Shown here: positions 51,948 to 60,576 of the stretch, one piece after another
Layout: each line of letters opens with the position of its first letter
Numbering within the stretch: the stretch's first letter is position 1
NCBI RefSeq assembly: GCF_009834125.1
Contig: NZ_CP047146.1
Coordinates: forward strand, 6,069,501 to 6,133,500
Direction: 5' to 3'
DNA length: 64,000 bases
Source of the DNA: Streptomyces sp. GS7
Lineage (GTDB): Bacteria > Actinomycetota > Actinomycetes > Streptomycetales > Streptomycetaceae
Notes under the pieces: model-generated
Database searches by the model: none
What the model saw: only the letters and a program-made list of their open reading frames with translations
What the model was told of the DNA's origin: nothing
Made by a program: the position numbers and the translations under genes

Positions 51948-52211
51948 CCCTCCTGGGCCGTAGGCGTCCACGGCGGCACCCGCAGCCGATACGTGCGGTG
52001 GGTGCCGTCCGGTTCGGACCCGCTCTTCCCGTACAGCCGCCCTCCGCACCGGAGCGCCGGACTCCCGTGCCGCGCGGGCGAGTCGGTGATCCCGGTGGAC
52101 GGCGACGGCACGGTCCGGCGCTGCCACTTCGTCCGCGCCGAGCTGGGCGATCTCCACGACGGCGGCATCCGCGGCGCGCTGCGCCCGCGCCCCTGCCCGC
52201 GGCGGGCCGGA
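51948..52211 (+). pseudogene. C-terminal remnant of an STM4011-like radical SAM protein
   Basis: Directly after the PfkB gene one frame reads SRYVRWVPSGSDPLFPYSRP, then GESVIPVDGDGTVRRCHFVR and AELGDLHDGGIRGALRPRPC. This is the C-terminal part of STM4011-type radical SAM proteins, where a Cys cluster normally follows. The N-terminal barrel with the CxxxCxxC motif is absent, no start codon fits, and the frame changes at the end. It looks like the leftover of a deleted gene. Confidence 0.5.
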
Positions 52212-52245
52212 TCGCGGCAGGGGCGCCGGCGCCGGCCGGGGCGGT

Positions 52246-53151
52246 TCAGTCCTTACGCCCCACCGCACCGTAGAAAATGGTGTTGTTGAGCTCTTCCGGA
52301 GAGGGCACCGGACCGTCCGGTCGCCAGAGCGGGACCCGGACGATGCCCGGCTCCAGGGGCGCGAACGGCCCGAGGATCGCGGCGATCTGGGACTTCGTCC
52401 GCAGCACCAGCGGAGTGCTGGCGCTTTTGTAGACGTCCTCCACGTTCGACCGCGCCACCTCGTCGGTGCGGCCCTGCGGGTATCCCTCGTAGGGCTCGTG
52501 GGTCCCGTGCGAGAGCACCAGATGACTGCCGGCCGGCACCGCTTCGGCGAGCCGGGCGATCAGGCCGGCCGGGTTGTCCTCGTCCGCGATGAAGTCCATG
52601 ACGCCGCCGATCAGCAGTCCCACCGGCCGGTCGAAGTCGATCAGTTCGCGGACCACCGGATGGTCGAGCAGCGCCTTGGCGTCGCGGATGTCGCCCAGGA
52701 CGAATCCGGTCTCGGGGGTGTTGGCGAGCCGGGCCCGGGCGTGGGTGGCGACGATCGGGTCGCTCTCCACGTACACCACCCGGGTGTCGGGTGCCGTCTC
52801 CCGCGCCACCTCATGGGCGTTGGGCGAGGTGGGGATGCCGGTGCCGATCTCGACGAACTGCCGGATGCCGGACGCGACCACCGTGCGGACCGCGCGCTGG
52901 ACGAAGGCGTGGTTGGCGCGGACGCTGTCCCGCACCTGGGGATGCACCTCGATGACCCGGTCGGCGGCGACCCGGTCGACCTCGTAGTTGTCCCAGCCGC
53001 CCAGGAAGTAGTCGTACATCCGGGCAGGATGCGGACGGCTGGTGTCGATCTCCTCGGCGGAGAAGCCCAGGTGCTCGGGGCCGGGGGCGTACGGCCCGAT
53101 CTCCGGTACGTCGGACCGGGCCGCCTCCGGAATGCTGTGCTGGTCGCTCAC
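52246..53151 (-). CDS. SAM-dependent methyltransferase, DUF574 family
   Basis: A 301-residue Rossmann methyltransferase. The start region has IDTSRPHPARMYDYFLGGWDNYEVD near residue 35, the hallmark of this actinobacterial family. The SAM motif is RQFVEIGTGIPTSPNAHEVA near 100, followed by RVVYVESDPIVATHARA. GGVMDFIADEDNPAGLI and LVLSHGTHEP line the site. The GTG at 53151 has GGAGG six bases upstream, 11 bases after the DUF397 stop. Substrate unknown; co-occurrence with XRE and DUF397 genes is frequent. Confidence 0.88.
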   Translation of the reverse strand: MSDQHSIPEAARSDVPEIGPYAPGPEHLGFSAEEIDTSRPHPARMYDYFLGGWDNYEVDRVAADRVIEVHPQVRDSVRANHAFVQRAVRTVVASGIRQFVEIGTGIPTSPNAHEVARETAPDTRVVYVESDPIVATHARARLANTPETGFVLGDIRDAKALLDHPVVRELIDFDRPVGLLIGGVMDFIADEDNPAGLIARLAEAVPAGSHLVLSHGTHEPYEGYPQGRTDEVARSNVEDVYKSASTPLVLRTKSQIAAILGPFAPLEPGIVRVPLWRPDGPVPSPEELNNTIFYGAVGRKD

Positions 53152-53162
53152 GGCATCCTCCC

Positions 53163-53426
53163 TCAGTGCGCCGGGCACGGCGCGACGGAGAGCAGGAAGT
53201 CGGCGTGGCCGGCCTTCGCGCCCTCGATGAAACTGACCATCTCGCGATGCGTGTAGATCAGTGCGGGACCGTCCGGGTCGGTGGACTGGCGCAGCGCGAC
53301 CCGGCCGTCCCGAAGGCGCATGGCCTCCAGGCACTCTCCGCCGTTTCCGCCGCTCCACGGCTTGTGCCAGCCCTCGCTGCCGAGTTCGTTGGCGGGCATG
53401 CCGTTGTAGATACGTATGCGATCCAT
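53163..53426 (-). CDS. DUF397 protein (BldB-like small regulator family)
   Basis: An 87-residue DUF397 protein. The signature is clear: WHKPWSGGNGGECLEAMRL (normally W-KSSYS-NGG-CVEVA), then ALIYTHREMVSFIEGAKAGHADFL. The KSSYS-like motif is changed to KPWSG. DUF397 proteins are typically encoded next to XRE regulators in Streptomyces (whiJ-type clusters) and influence development. The ATG at 53426 lies 8 bases after the XRE stop, so expression is coupled. Confidence 0.88.
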   Translation of the reverse strand: MDRIRIYNGMPANELGSEGWHKPWSGGNGGECLEAMRLRDGRVALRQSTDPDGPALIYTHREMVSFIEGAKAGHADFLLSVAPCPAH

Positions 53427-53433
53427 GGGGGGT

Positions 53434-54300
53434 TCAGATCTCCTTGCGAAAGCCACCCAGAATGGCCTCGGTCGCGTGTGCCGGCGCGGCCTGCGCACAC
53501 ATCCGGTCCAGGGCCTCCAGGTACTGCGAGACGTCGTTGCGCTGGTCGAAGTACACGGCTCCGACGAGGCTTTCCGCATACGCGATGTCCGGAAGCTCCG
53601 GGATCGGGAAGCGGAAGATGTGGAACGGTCCGTACATGGCGGGGTGCGGGCCCGCGGCGAAGGGCATCACCTGGAGCCGCACGTTGGGCAGCTCGGTGGC
53701 CTCCATCAGCCGGGAGATCTGATCGCGCATCACCTTGGGACCGCCGATGGGCCTCCGCAGCACGGTCTCGTCCATCACCGACCAGAGCATCGGCGCGCTG
53801 TCACGGGTCAGCAGCGCCTGCCGCTCCATGCGCAGCGCGACGATCCGGTCGATGTCGGCGGGGGCGGCATGCGGCATGCCGGCGCGCAGCACGGCGGCGG
53901 CGTAGTCCTCGGTCTGCAACAGCCCGGGGACGTAGTGCGGTTGGTAGGAGCGCAGGAGGTTGGCCTCGCTCTCCAGGCTGACGAACGCGCTGAACCACTC
54001 GGGGAGTACGTCGCGGAAGCGGTGCCACCAGCCGGGCCGGTTGGCCTCGCGGGCGAGGGAGAGGAAGCCCTCGATCTCCGCTTCGTCGGTGACGCCGTAG
54101 GTCGCCAACAGCTTTTCGACGTAGGGGAGTTTGAGGCCGACCTCGGCCTTCTCCATCCGCCTTATCGTGGCGTGGGTCACATCCAGCGCCGCGGCGGCCC
54201 GCTCGAAGGAGAGCCCCGCCTTCTCCCGCAGATCCTGCAGTCGCTTGCCGAGCACCACCCGCAGGACGGTCGGTGCTCCTGCAGACCGTGGGTCCGCCAC
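53434..54300 (-). CDS. XRE-family regulator with DUF5753-type sensor domain (WhiJ-like)
   Basis: A 288-residue regulator. The N-terminal helix-turn-helix is at residues 14-68 (LQDLREKAGLSFERAAAALDVTHATIRRMEK). The C-terminal DUF5753-type region has RSYQPHYVPGLLQTEDYAAAVL near residue 115, MERQALL, and RDQISRLMEATELPNVRLQVMPFAAG with DIAYAESLVGAVYF. The GTG at 54300 has GGAGG about nine bases upstream. It is first of a three-gene unit with DUF397 and the methyltransferase and diverges from an RsbW-like ATPase, the arrangement of whiJ-type clusters. Confidence 0.9.
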   Translation of the reverse strand: MADPRSAGAPTVLRVVLGKRLQDLREKAGLSFERAAAALDVTHATIRRMEKAEVGLKLPYVEKLLATYGVTDEAEIEGFLSLAREANRPGWWHRFRDVLPEWFSAFVSLESEANLLRSYQPHYVPGLLQTEDYAAAVLRAGMPHAAPADIDRIVALRMERQALLTRDSAPMLWSVMDETVLRRPIGGPKVMRDQISRLMEATELPNVRLQVMPFAAGPHPAMYGPFHIFRFPIPELPDIAYAESLVGAVYFDQRNDVSQYLEALDRMCAQAAPAHATEAILGGFRKEI

Positions 54301-54400
54301 GTCCCATCCCCTCCAACCAGCTTCAGTGTTCAGCAGTGTGTCATGCCGTCATCAGCTCGAACAGACTGCACTTTCAATTCTGCAAATTACAGAGTGATCC

Positions 54401-54430
54401 TTGCCAACGGTGACCAACATCGCACATAGT
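54401..54430 (+). promoter_or_regulatory. Promoter of the RsbW-like ATPase gene
   Basis: TTGCCA (54401-54406) and CATAGT (54425-54430) are 18 bases apart. The -10 box ends six bases before GTG 54437, so transcription should start at the start codon. This decides the start over the in-frame TTG at 54401, which is part of the -35 box. Confidence 0.6.
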
Positions 54431-54436
54431 TATGTC

Positions 54437-54898
54437 GTGGCTTCCTACAAAAACGCTCCCTCGTTAGGGCGATGCGGCGGATTCCTCGCCCAGAGCCCGC
54501 AGGACGCGTTCCACTTGCCGGCGCGATGTACGTCCGTGCCCGAGGCGCGCAGGCGCGTCAGCACGCTGCTGCGCGAGTGGGGTGCGGATGAACAGGTCCG
54601 CGACGACGTGGAGTTGGTGGTCACCGAGCTGTTCACCAACGCGGTCCGGCACACCGACAGCGAGAAGGTCGGCTGCGAGGTCACCGTCGTCGGCGTGCAC
54701 ATACGGATAGAGATCACCGACGAGGGCGGCCCCGGGGCAGCCTCGCCGCACGCCCAGCCGGGCAGCCTCGACCAGGAGGGCGGACGCGGCCTGTTCCTGG
54801 TCGGCGCGCTGTCCGACAGCTGGGGCACCCGGCCCGACGACGGCGGCCGGGGCCAGGTCGTCTGGGCCGATCTTCCGTACCGCGGCACGATGCACTGA
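54437..54898 (+). CDS. RsbW-like ATP-binding protein (HATPase_c, anti-sigma-factor kinase family)
   Basis: A 153-residue Bergerat-fold ATPase. The N-box is DDVELVVTELFTNAVRHTDS near residues 57-76, the G1 box IEITDEGGPGAA near 95, and the G2 box DQEGGRGLFLVGALSDSWGT near 118. Such proteins bind ATP and in some cases phosphorylate anti-sigma antagonists. No sigma factor is adjacent. It reads away from the XRE/DUF397 operon, as in whiJ/abaA-type loci. Confidence 0.85.
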   Translation: MASYKNAPSLGRCGGFLAQSPQDAFHLPARCTSVPEARRRVSTLLREWGADEQVRDDVELVVTELFTNAVRHTDSEKVGCEVTVVGVHIRIEITDEGGPGAASPHAQPGSLDQEGGRGLFLVGALSDSWGTRPDDGGRGQVVWADLPYRGTMH

Positions 54899-54969
54899 GG
54901 CCCCGCGCCGCCGTCAGGGCGGACATCGGGGCCTTCTCGTACGGGAGCGCCTTCCCGTGCGGCGGGGTG

Positions 54970-55770
54970 CTACAGCGGCAGCAGGTCCGGCCGCTTGGGC
55001 TCGACGTGGTCGCCGGAGGACTCACCGCGCAGCCGGCGGCCGATCCAGGGCACGAGGTGCTCGCGCGCCCAGTGGATGTTGTCCCGCCGCGCCTCGGCGG
55101 CCGACCGCTCCGCCTCCGGAGGCCACGGCTGGTCCGGGTCGGCCGGCACCGTCAGCCCCAGCACCTGCGCGGCGCGCAGCGCCACCCGGGTGTGCCCGTC
55201 GGCGGACAGGTGCAGCCGGTCGTCACTCCACGCCCGCCGGTCCTGCACGGACTTCAGCGACCACAGGTCGAGCACCGGGCAGTCGTGCCGGTCGGCGATG
55301 GCCCGCACATGGGCGGTGTAGGTGGCGATCTTGCCGCGCAGATGCTTGAGGACCGGGACCCCGCGGGTGTCGAAGCCGGTGCACAGCAGCACCGTCCCGA
55401 CCGACTCGCGCAGATCCACGACCGCCGCCTCATACCGTTCGGCCACCGCGTCCGGGTCCGAACCGGGCCGCAGGATGTCGTTCCCCCCGGCGCAGAACGT
55501 CACCAGCTCGGGGGCGAGCTGCTGGGCCCGGGGCACCTGCTCCTCGACGATCTGGTCGAGCAGCCGCCCCCGGACGGCGAGGTTCGCGTAGCGGAAGTCC
55601 CCCTCGTTCCGCTGGTCAGAGAGCAGGACCGCCAGCCGGTCCGCCCAACCGATGTACGCCCCGTCACGGCCGGGATCCCCGACCCCCTCGGTGAAGCTGT
55701 CCCCGACGGCTGCGTACGACCCGATGGCGCTTTTCGCGCCGTTGCTGTTGTTCTTCGAATCGTCTGCCAC
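54970..55770 (-). CDS. SGNH/GDSL-family hydrolase
   Basis: A 266-residue esterase-like protein. Block I is YAAVGDSFTEGVGDPG near residue 24 with the nucleophile Ser, block III VTFCAGGNDILRPGSD with the Asn, and block V DRLHLSADGHTRVA near 195 with Asp/His. No signal peptide is visible, so it acts in the cytoplasm unless secreted otherwise. The GTG at 55770 lies six bases after GTATGT; a Shine-Dalgarno sequence is not obvious. The stop lies 72 bases after the convergent ATPase gene. Substrate unknown. Confidence 0.88.
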   Translation of the reverse strand: MADDSKNNSNGAKSAIGSYAAVGDSFTEGVGDPGRDGAYIGWADRLAVLLSDQRNEGDFRYANLAVRGRLLDQIVEEQVPRAQQLAPELVTFCAGGNDILRPGSDPDAVAERYEAAVVDLRESVGTVLLCTGFDTRGVPVLKHLRGKIATYTAHVRAIADRHDCPVLDLWSLKSVQDRRAWSDDRLHLSADGHTRVALRAAQVLGLTVPADPDQPWPPEAERSAAEARRDNIHWAREHLVPWIGRRLRGESSGDHVEPKRPDLLPL

Positions 55771-56034
55771 GTCAGGACATACTTCACCTTCCGAAGTGAC
55801 TTACGCCACCGTAACCAGGGGTTGACGCGAGGTGATTAATGCCACCAGGTCAAATTCCATTCAAGTTGGAATAAGAATCGGGCATGCAGTGCTCACCCAG
55901 CGCGCTAAATCGACGATGATGCCCGCCGCCACCGGAGCGTTGGCCTCCGATTGCCTATTGCATCAATGTCGTATCGTCGAAGCAGTTACGCTTCGTCGAC
56001 GAGCAGCGTCGGCGGCCGACCACAAGGAGCGCCC
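55771..56034. promoter_or_regulatory. AT-richer promoter region with ATTCCA/TGGAAT inverted repeat
   Basis: This 264-base region between the divergent SGNH and phosphatase genes is clearly less GC-rich than its surroundings. ATTCCA (55854-55859) and TGGAAT (55867-55872) form an inverted repeat. TTGACG at 55822-55827 is a possible -35 box. A 68-codon frame crosses it but does not look coding. Confidence 0.4.
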
Positions 56035-56844
56035 GTGACGCAGCAGACGCCGCAGGTCCCCCAGGCCCAGCCCGAGCTCGCGGAGGTCCGCAACTTCCGT
56101 GACGTGGGCGGGCTGCCGACCGTGGACGGGCGTCGCATCCGGTACGGCAGGCTCTATCGCAGCGGTCATCTGGCACACGCCACCGAAGAGGACGCCGCCT
56201 ATCTCACCGGACTCGGGCTGCACACCGTCTTCGATTTCCGCAACGCCTCGGACATCAAGCTGGAAGGCCCGGACGTCACGCTCCCCGGCGTACGGAACGT
56301 CAACATCCCGCTCACCGACCCGGCCGACGGCGCCGAGTTCTGGACGATGGTGCGCGACGGCGAACTCGACCACCTGCGGGTCGCGCTCGGCGACGGGAAG
56401 GCCGCGGCTCGCATGGCCCACACCTACCGCGAGATCATCACCACCCGCACCGAGGACCACAGCCGGGTGCTGCACGCCCTCGCCGAGGACAGCGTGCCGG
56501 CGCTGATGCACTGCGCGGCCGGCAAGGACCGTGCGGGGCTGTCCATCGCGGTCACCCTGCTCGCCGTCGGCGTGGAGCGGGACGCCATCGAGGTGGACTA
56601 CCTCAAGTCCAACGACCCCAGCCGCCGCTACAAGATCCGCCGCTCGGACAGCACCTCGGTGGGGATGTCCCCCGAGGTCATGGAGCTGCTCTCGCCGCTG
56701 TTCGGGGCGGACGCGGACTATCTCTCGGCCGCCTTCGCCGCGATCGAGGAGACCTGGGGCTCGACCGAGTCCTACCTCTCCGACGGCCTCAAGCTGACGC
56801 CCGCCACCCGCGAGCGGCTGCGCGACCGGCTGCTGGAGGGCTGA
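56035..56844 (+). CDS. Tyrosine-protein phosphatase (DSP/PtpB-like)
   Basis: A 269-residue phosphatase. The P-loop is ALMHCAAGKDRAGLS near residues 158-172 (CxxGKDRxG type), the N-terminal RNFRDVGGLPTVDGRRI and LYRSGHLAHAT are typical of the PtpB/lipid-phosphatase-like branch, and VFDFRNASDIKLEGPD is the acid-side strand. It would remove phosphate from phosphotyrosine or phosphoinositide-type substrates. The GTG at 56035 has AAGGAG six bases upstream. Confidence 0.9.
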   Translation: MTQQTPQVPQAQPELAEVRNFRDVGGLPTVDGRRIRYGRLYRSGHLAHATEEDAAYLTGLGLHTVFDFRNASDIKLEGPDVTLPGVRNVNIPLTDPADGAEFWTMVRDGELDHLRVALGDGKAAARMAHTYREIITTRTEDHSRVLHALAEDSVPALMHCAAGKDRAGLSIAVTLLAVGVERDAIEVDYLKSNDPSRRYKIRRSDSTSVGMSPEVMELLSPLFGADADYLSAAFAAIEETWGSTESYLSDGLKLTPATRERLRDRLLEG

Positions 56845-56849
56845 CCCGG

Positions 56850-57203
56850 CATCGCCCCCGGCCGGTGCCGGCATCGCGGTGAGCGGCAGATGGACGTCCG
56901 GGCCGCTGTCGCCCTCGCCCCGTACGGCGGTCAGCGGACCGTCGGGCGTGGGCATCTCCTGGACGGCCCCGCCGGTGTTCCGGCGCGCCCAGGAGTTCAT
57001 CGCCTCCTGGTCGGCGGCCGGATCGTCGGTGAGTTCGCCGTGCAGCGCGGGCGGCAGGCCGGCCGGCCATGCGGAACGCGGCTCCAGGCCGCGCCGGTCG
57101 CGGTCAGGACCGTACCGCCCTCCCCCACAGCCTGGCGGGCCCAGCGGGCCGTCCTGTCGTTGACGGCCCGCACCGTCGCCCCGGCGGCCGTCCCGTCCCC
57201 CAC
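56850..57203 (-). pseudogene. Serpin-family protease inhibitor, degenerate remnant
   Basis: Read leftward from GTG 57203, the frame gives TVRAVNDRTARWARQAVGEG and GTVLTATGAAW, the start of a Streptomyces serpin. After about 40 codons the homology moves to another frame: LPPALHGELTDDPAADQEAM, NSWARRNTGGAVQEMPT, then TPDGPLTAVRGEGDSGPDVH. The second half and the reactive-site loop are missing. With one frameshift and a large 3' loss it cannot make an inhibitor. It lies immediately after the hopanoid aminotransferase stop. Confidence 0.6.
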
Positions 57204-57211
57204 GCCCGCTG

Positions 57212-58594
57212 TCAGCGGTTGGCGACCGCCTGCTTGACCAGCGTCCGCCCGAAGTCCCACATCAGGCCGCCGCCGCTGTGGGCGTCGTCCATGACGGCCG
57301 TGAACGCCGTGACGAAGCGGTCCACTTCCCGTTCGCCGATGGTCAGCGGCGGGATCAGCTTGATGACCTCCAGGTGATCGCCGGAGACCTGGGTCAGGAT
57401 GCGGTGGCGCTGGAGCAGCGGCACCACGACCATCTGCGCGAACAGGCCCTTGCGCGCCGCCTGCAGCATCGTCCAACGGCTGCGCAGGCCGAGGGACTTG
57501 GGGCGGCCGAACTCGATGCCGACCATCAGCCCGCGCCCCCGGACGTCGTGCAGCAGCTCGTAGTCGCCGATCAGCGCCGCGAGCCTTTCGCGCAGCAGGT
57601 CGCCGGTACGCCGGGCCCGGGCCACGATCCCCTCGTCCTCCATCACCGAGAGCACCGCGAGGCCCGCCGCCATCGCCTGGGCGTTGGCGCCGAAACTGGC
57701 GGAGTGCACCAGTACCCGGTCCATGGACGAGTAGACCTTCTTGAAGATCCAGTCCCTGCCGAGGGTCGCACCGACCGGGACATAGCCACCGGACAGCGCC
57801 TTGGCCACACACACCAGGTCCGGCTCCACCGCCTCCTCGTGCTGGTAGGCGAAGAAGTCGCCGGTGCGGCCGAGCCCCGTCTGCACCTCGTCGGCGATCA
57901 GCAGGGCCTTGTGCCGGTGCAGCAACTCCTGTGCGGCCCGCAGGAATCCGGGCGGTGTGGCGTGTACGCCCTTGCCCTGGATCGGCTCGACGATGAAGCC
58001 CGCCACATCGCCGCGCCCCAACTCCCGTTCCAGCGCGGCCAGATCGCCCATCTCCACGGCGGTGTCCGGCAGCAGCGGCGCGAAACCGTCCCGGAAGCCG
58101 TCCTCGCCGTTGACGGAGAGCGAGCCGGTGGTCAGGCCGTGGAAGGCGTGGGTGCAGTACAGGACGCGGGGCTTTCCGGTGGCGTAGCGGGCGAACTTCA
58201 GGGCGGTCTCGACGGCTTCGGTCCCGCTGTTGCCGAAGAAGACCCGGTCGAGGTGGGGTGCGTGTCCGAGCAGCTTCTCGGCCAGCAGACCGGGCAGCGG
58301 CGGGCAGTCGAAGCGGGTGAGATCGGCCAGCTGGGCGTCGAGGACGTCGTGCAGGGCCTGCCGGACGACGGGGTGGTGCCGCCCGAGGCCCATCACCCCG
58401 AATCCGGCGAGCATGTCCAGGTAGTCCCGTCCGTCGGCGTCCCAGAAGTAGGCGCCCTCGGCCCGCTCGTAGACCTTGTCGAAGCCGATGGTGTGCAGCG
58501 TCCGCGGCAGCTGGTGGTTGAGGTGGCGGGCGTGCAGGTCGTAGCGCTCTGCGCCGCGTTCGGCGAGCAGCTGCCGCAGATCGAATCCGGTCAT
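57212..58594 (-). CDS. hpnO: Hopanoid-cluster class III aminotransferase (HpnO-like)
   Basis: A 460-residue PLP enzyme that in hopanoid producers is expected to aminate the side chain to give aminobacteriohopanetriol. Features: [18 protein letters not shown] near residue 120, [14 protein letters not shown] near 147, the PLP-binding [17 protein letters not shown] near 230 and the lysine in [16 protein letters not shown] near 268, with [20 protein letters not shown] following. It starts in an ATGA overlap with dxs, so the two are coupled, and is the last gene of the operon. Confidence 0.9.
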   Translation of the reverse strand: MTGFDLRQLLAERGAERYDLHARHLNHQLPRTLHTIGFDKVYERAEGAYFWDADGRDYLDMLAGFGVMGLGRHHPVVRQALHDVLDAQLADLTRFDCPPLPGLLAEKLLGHAPHLDRVFFGNSGTEAVETALKFARYATGKPRVLYCTHAFHGLTTGSLSVNGEDGFRDGFAPLLPDTAVEMGDLAALERELGRGDVAGFIVEPIQGKGVHATPPGFLRAAQELLHRHKALLIADEVQTGLGRTGDFFAYQHEEAVEPDLVCVAKALSGGYVPVGATLGRDWIFKKVYSSMDRVLVHSASFGANAQAMAAGLAVLSVMEDEGIVARARRTGDLLRERLAALIGDYELLHDVRGRGLMVGIEFGRPKSLGLRSRWTMLQAARKGLFAQMVVVPLLQRHRILTQVSGDHLEVIKLIPPLTIGEREVDRFVTAFTAVMDDAHSGGGLMWDFGRTLVKQAVANR

Positions 58595-60474
58595 GTCGGG
58601 TTCTCCTCACGGGCGGCCGGCGCGCCGCCGATCCGGGCGGCGATCCCGGCCGGGGTGAGCCCCAGGTCGGCCAGCAGCTCACCGCGGGTGGCATGCGGCA
58701 GGAACCGCTCGGGGATGCCGATGGTCCGCAGCGGCACATCCACCTCCGCGTCCCGCAGCGCCTGCGCCACCATCCAGCCGACCCCACCGGTACGGCAGTT
58801 GTCCTCGACGACGGCCACCATGCGGTGTTCCGCGGCCAGTTGGACGAGCGCCGGGTCAACGGGCTTGACCCAGCGGGGATCGACGACCGTGACGCCCACG
58901 CGGCGGTCCGCCAGCAGCTCGGCGGCCCGCAGGCACGCCGGCGCCATCGCCCCGACCGCGACCAGCAGCACATCCGGCCGCTCGGCCCGCCGCAGCACGT
59001 CCGTTCCGCCGGTCCGCGCCACCGCCGGAACGGGCTCGCCCACCGTCTCCTTCGGGTAGCGCAGCACGGTCGGCGCGTCGTCCACGTCCAGGGCCTCCCG
59101 CAGCTGGGCGCGGAGCCGGTCGGCGTCGCGCGGTGCGGCGATCCGCAGTCCCGGTACGACGCTCAGCAGCGACATGTCCCACATGCCGTTGTGCGAGGCG
59201 CCGTCGGTGCCGGTGATGCCGGCGCGGTCCAGTACGAAGGTGACGCCGCACCTGTGCAGCGCGGCATCCATCAGGACCTGGTCGAAGGCCCGGTTGAGGA
59301 AGGTGGCGTAGACCGCGAAGACCGGGTGCAGCCCGCCGGTGGCCAGTCCCGCGGCCGATACCGCGGCGTGCTGCTCGGCGATCCCGACGTCCCAGATCCG
59401 GTCCGGATACGCCGCGGCGAACCGCTCCAGCCCGAGCGGCTGGAGCATGGCCGCGGTGAGGACGACGACGTCCTCCCGCTCGGCGCCGATCCGGACCATC
59501 TCGTCGCCGAAGACGGACGTCCAGGACGGCGCACCGGCCGGTACGGCGGGCGCGCAGGTCAGCGGGTCCAGCACCCCGACGGCGTGGAAGCGGTCCGTCT
59601 CGTCCTCCACGGCCGGGCGGCAGCCGCGGCCCTTCTCGGTCAGGCAGTGGACCAGCACCGGGCCGTGGAATCCCGCGGCCCGGCGCAGCGCGGATTCGAC
59701 GGCCGCGATGTCGTGGCCGTCGATCGGGCCGACGTACTTCAGCCCCAGGTCCTCGAACATGCCCTGCGGCGCGATGAAGTCCTTGAAGCCCTTCTTGGCA
59801 CCGTGCAGCGATCCGTAGAGCGGCTGCCCGACGACCGGGGTGCGCTGGAGGACGTCCTTGCCCCAGGCCAGGAAGCGCTCGTAGCCGTCGGTGGTGCGCA
59901 GGGTGGCGAGGTGGTCGGCGAGGCCGCCGATGGTGGGCGCGTAGGAGCGCTCGTTGTCGTTGACGACGATGATCAGCGGGCGGTCCTTGGCGGCGGCGAT
60001 GTTGTTGAGCGCCTCCCAGGCCATGCCGCCGGTCAGCGCCCCGTCGCCGATGACGGCCACCACATGCTCGTCGGTGCCGCGCAGCCGGCGCGCCTTGGCC
60101 AGGCCGTCGGCCCATCCCAGCACCGTCGAGGCGTGGCTGTTCTCGATGACGTCGTGCGCGGACTCGGCCCGTGCGGGGTAGCCGGACAGCCCGCCCTTGG
60201 ACCGCAGCCCGGAAAAGTCCTGACGTCCGGTCAGGAGCTTGTGGACGTACGACTGGTGGCCGGTGTCCCAGAGGATCCGGTCGGTGGGCGAGTCGAACAC
60301 CCGGTGCAGGGCGATGGTCAGCTCGACCACCCCCAGGTTGGGCCCCAGGTGCCCGCCGGTGCGGGCTACCGCCTGCACCAGGAACTGCCGTGCCTCCAGG
60401 GCGAGTTCCCTGAGCCGGCCGGCCGGCAGCGCCTTCAGGTCGCGGGGCGAGCGGATCTGCTCCAGCAGCGTCAT
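58591..60474 (-). CDS. dxs: 1-deoxy-D-xylulose-5-phosphate synthase
   Basis: A 627-residue ThDP enzyme joining pyruvate and glyceraldehyde 3-phosphate, the first step of the MEP isoprenoid pathway. Start [16 protein letters not shown]; ThDP and metal motif [20 protein letters not shown] with [15 protein letters not shown] near residue 145-185; catalytic Glu in [18 protein letters not shown] near 365; [20 protein letters not shown] near 415. GGGGGA precedes the ATG. As part of the hopanoid cluster it should boost precursor supply for squalene. A housekeeping dxs is expected elsewhere. Confidence 0.95.
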   Translation of the reverse strand: MTLLEQIRSPRDLKALPAGRLRELALEARQFLVQAVARTGGHLGPNLGVVELTIALHRVFDSPTDRILWDTGHQSYVHKLLTGRQDFSGLRSKGGLSGYPARAESAHDVIENSHASTVLGWADGLAKARRLRGTDEHVVAVIGDGALTGGMAWEALNNIAAAKDRPLIIVVNDNERSYAPTIGGLADHLATLRTTDGYERFLAWGKDVLQRTPVVGQPLYGSLHGAKKGFKDFIAPQGMFEDLGLKYVGPIDGHDIAAVESALRRAAGFHGPVLVHCLTEKGRGCRPAVEDETDRFHAVGVLDPLTCAPAVPAGAPSWTSVFGDEMVRIGAEREDVVVLTAAMLQPLGLERFAAAYPDRIWDVGIAEQHAAVSAAGLATGGLHPVFAVYATFLNRAFDQVLMDAALHRCGVTFVLDRAGITGTDGASHNGMWDMSLLSVVPGLRIAAPRDADRLRAQLREALDVDDAPTVLRYPKETVGEPVPAVARTGGTDVLRRAERPDVLLVAVGAMAPACLRAAELLADRRVGVTVVDPRWVKPVDPALVQLAAEHRMVAVVEDNCRTGGVGWMVAQALRDAEVDVPLRTIGIPERFLPHATRGELLADLGLTPAGIAARIGGAPAAREENPT

Positions 60475-60576
60475 GGGCGGTCCCCCTCCAGTGGTTCGGC
60501 GGACGGTGGCGTCGGGGGTGCCGGGCGGGACGGGACGCCGGCGGACCCCGGCGTCACCGGTTCACCCCGCGACACC

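Noticed and set aside
55832..56038. 68-codon frame upstream of the tyrosine phosphatase
   Set aside because: It lies in the AT-richer promoter region, has atypical codon use and covers an inverted repeat and the phosphatase ribosome site.
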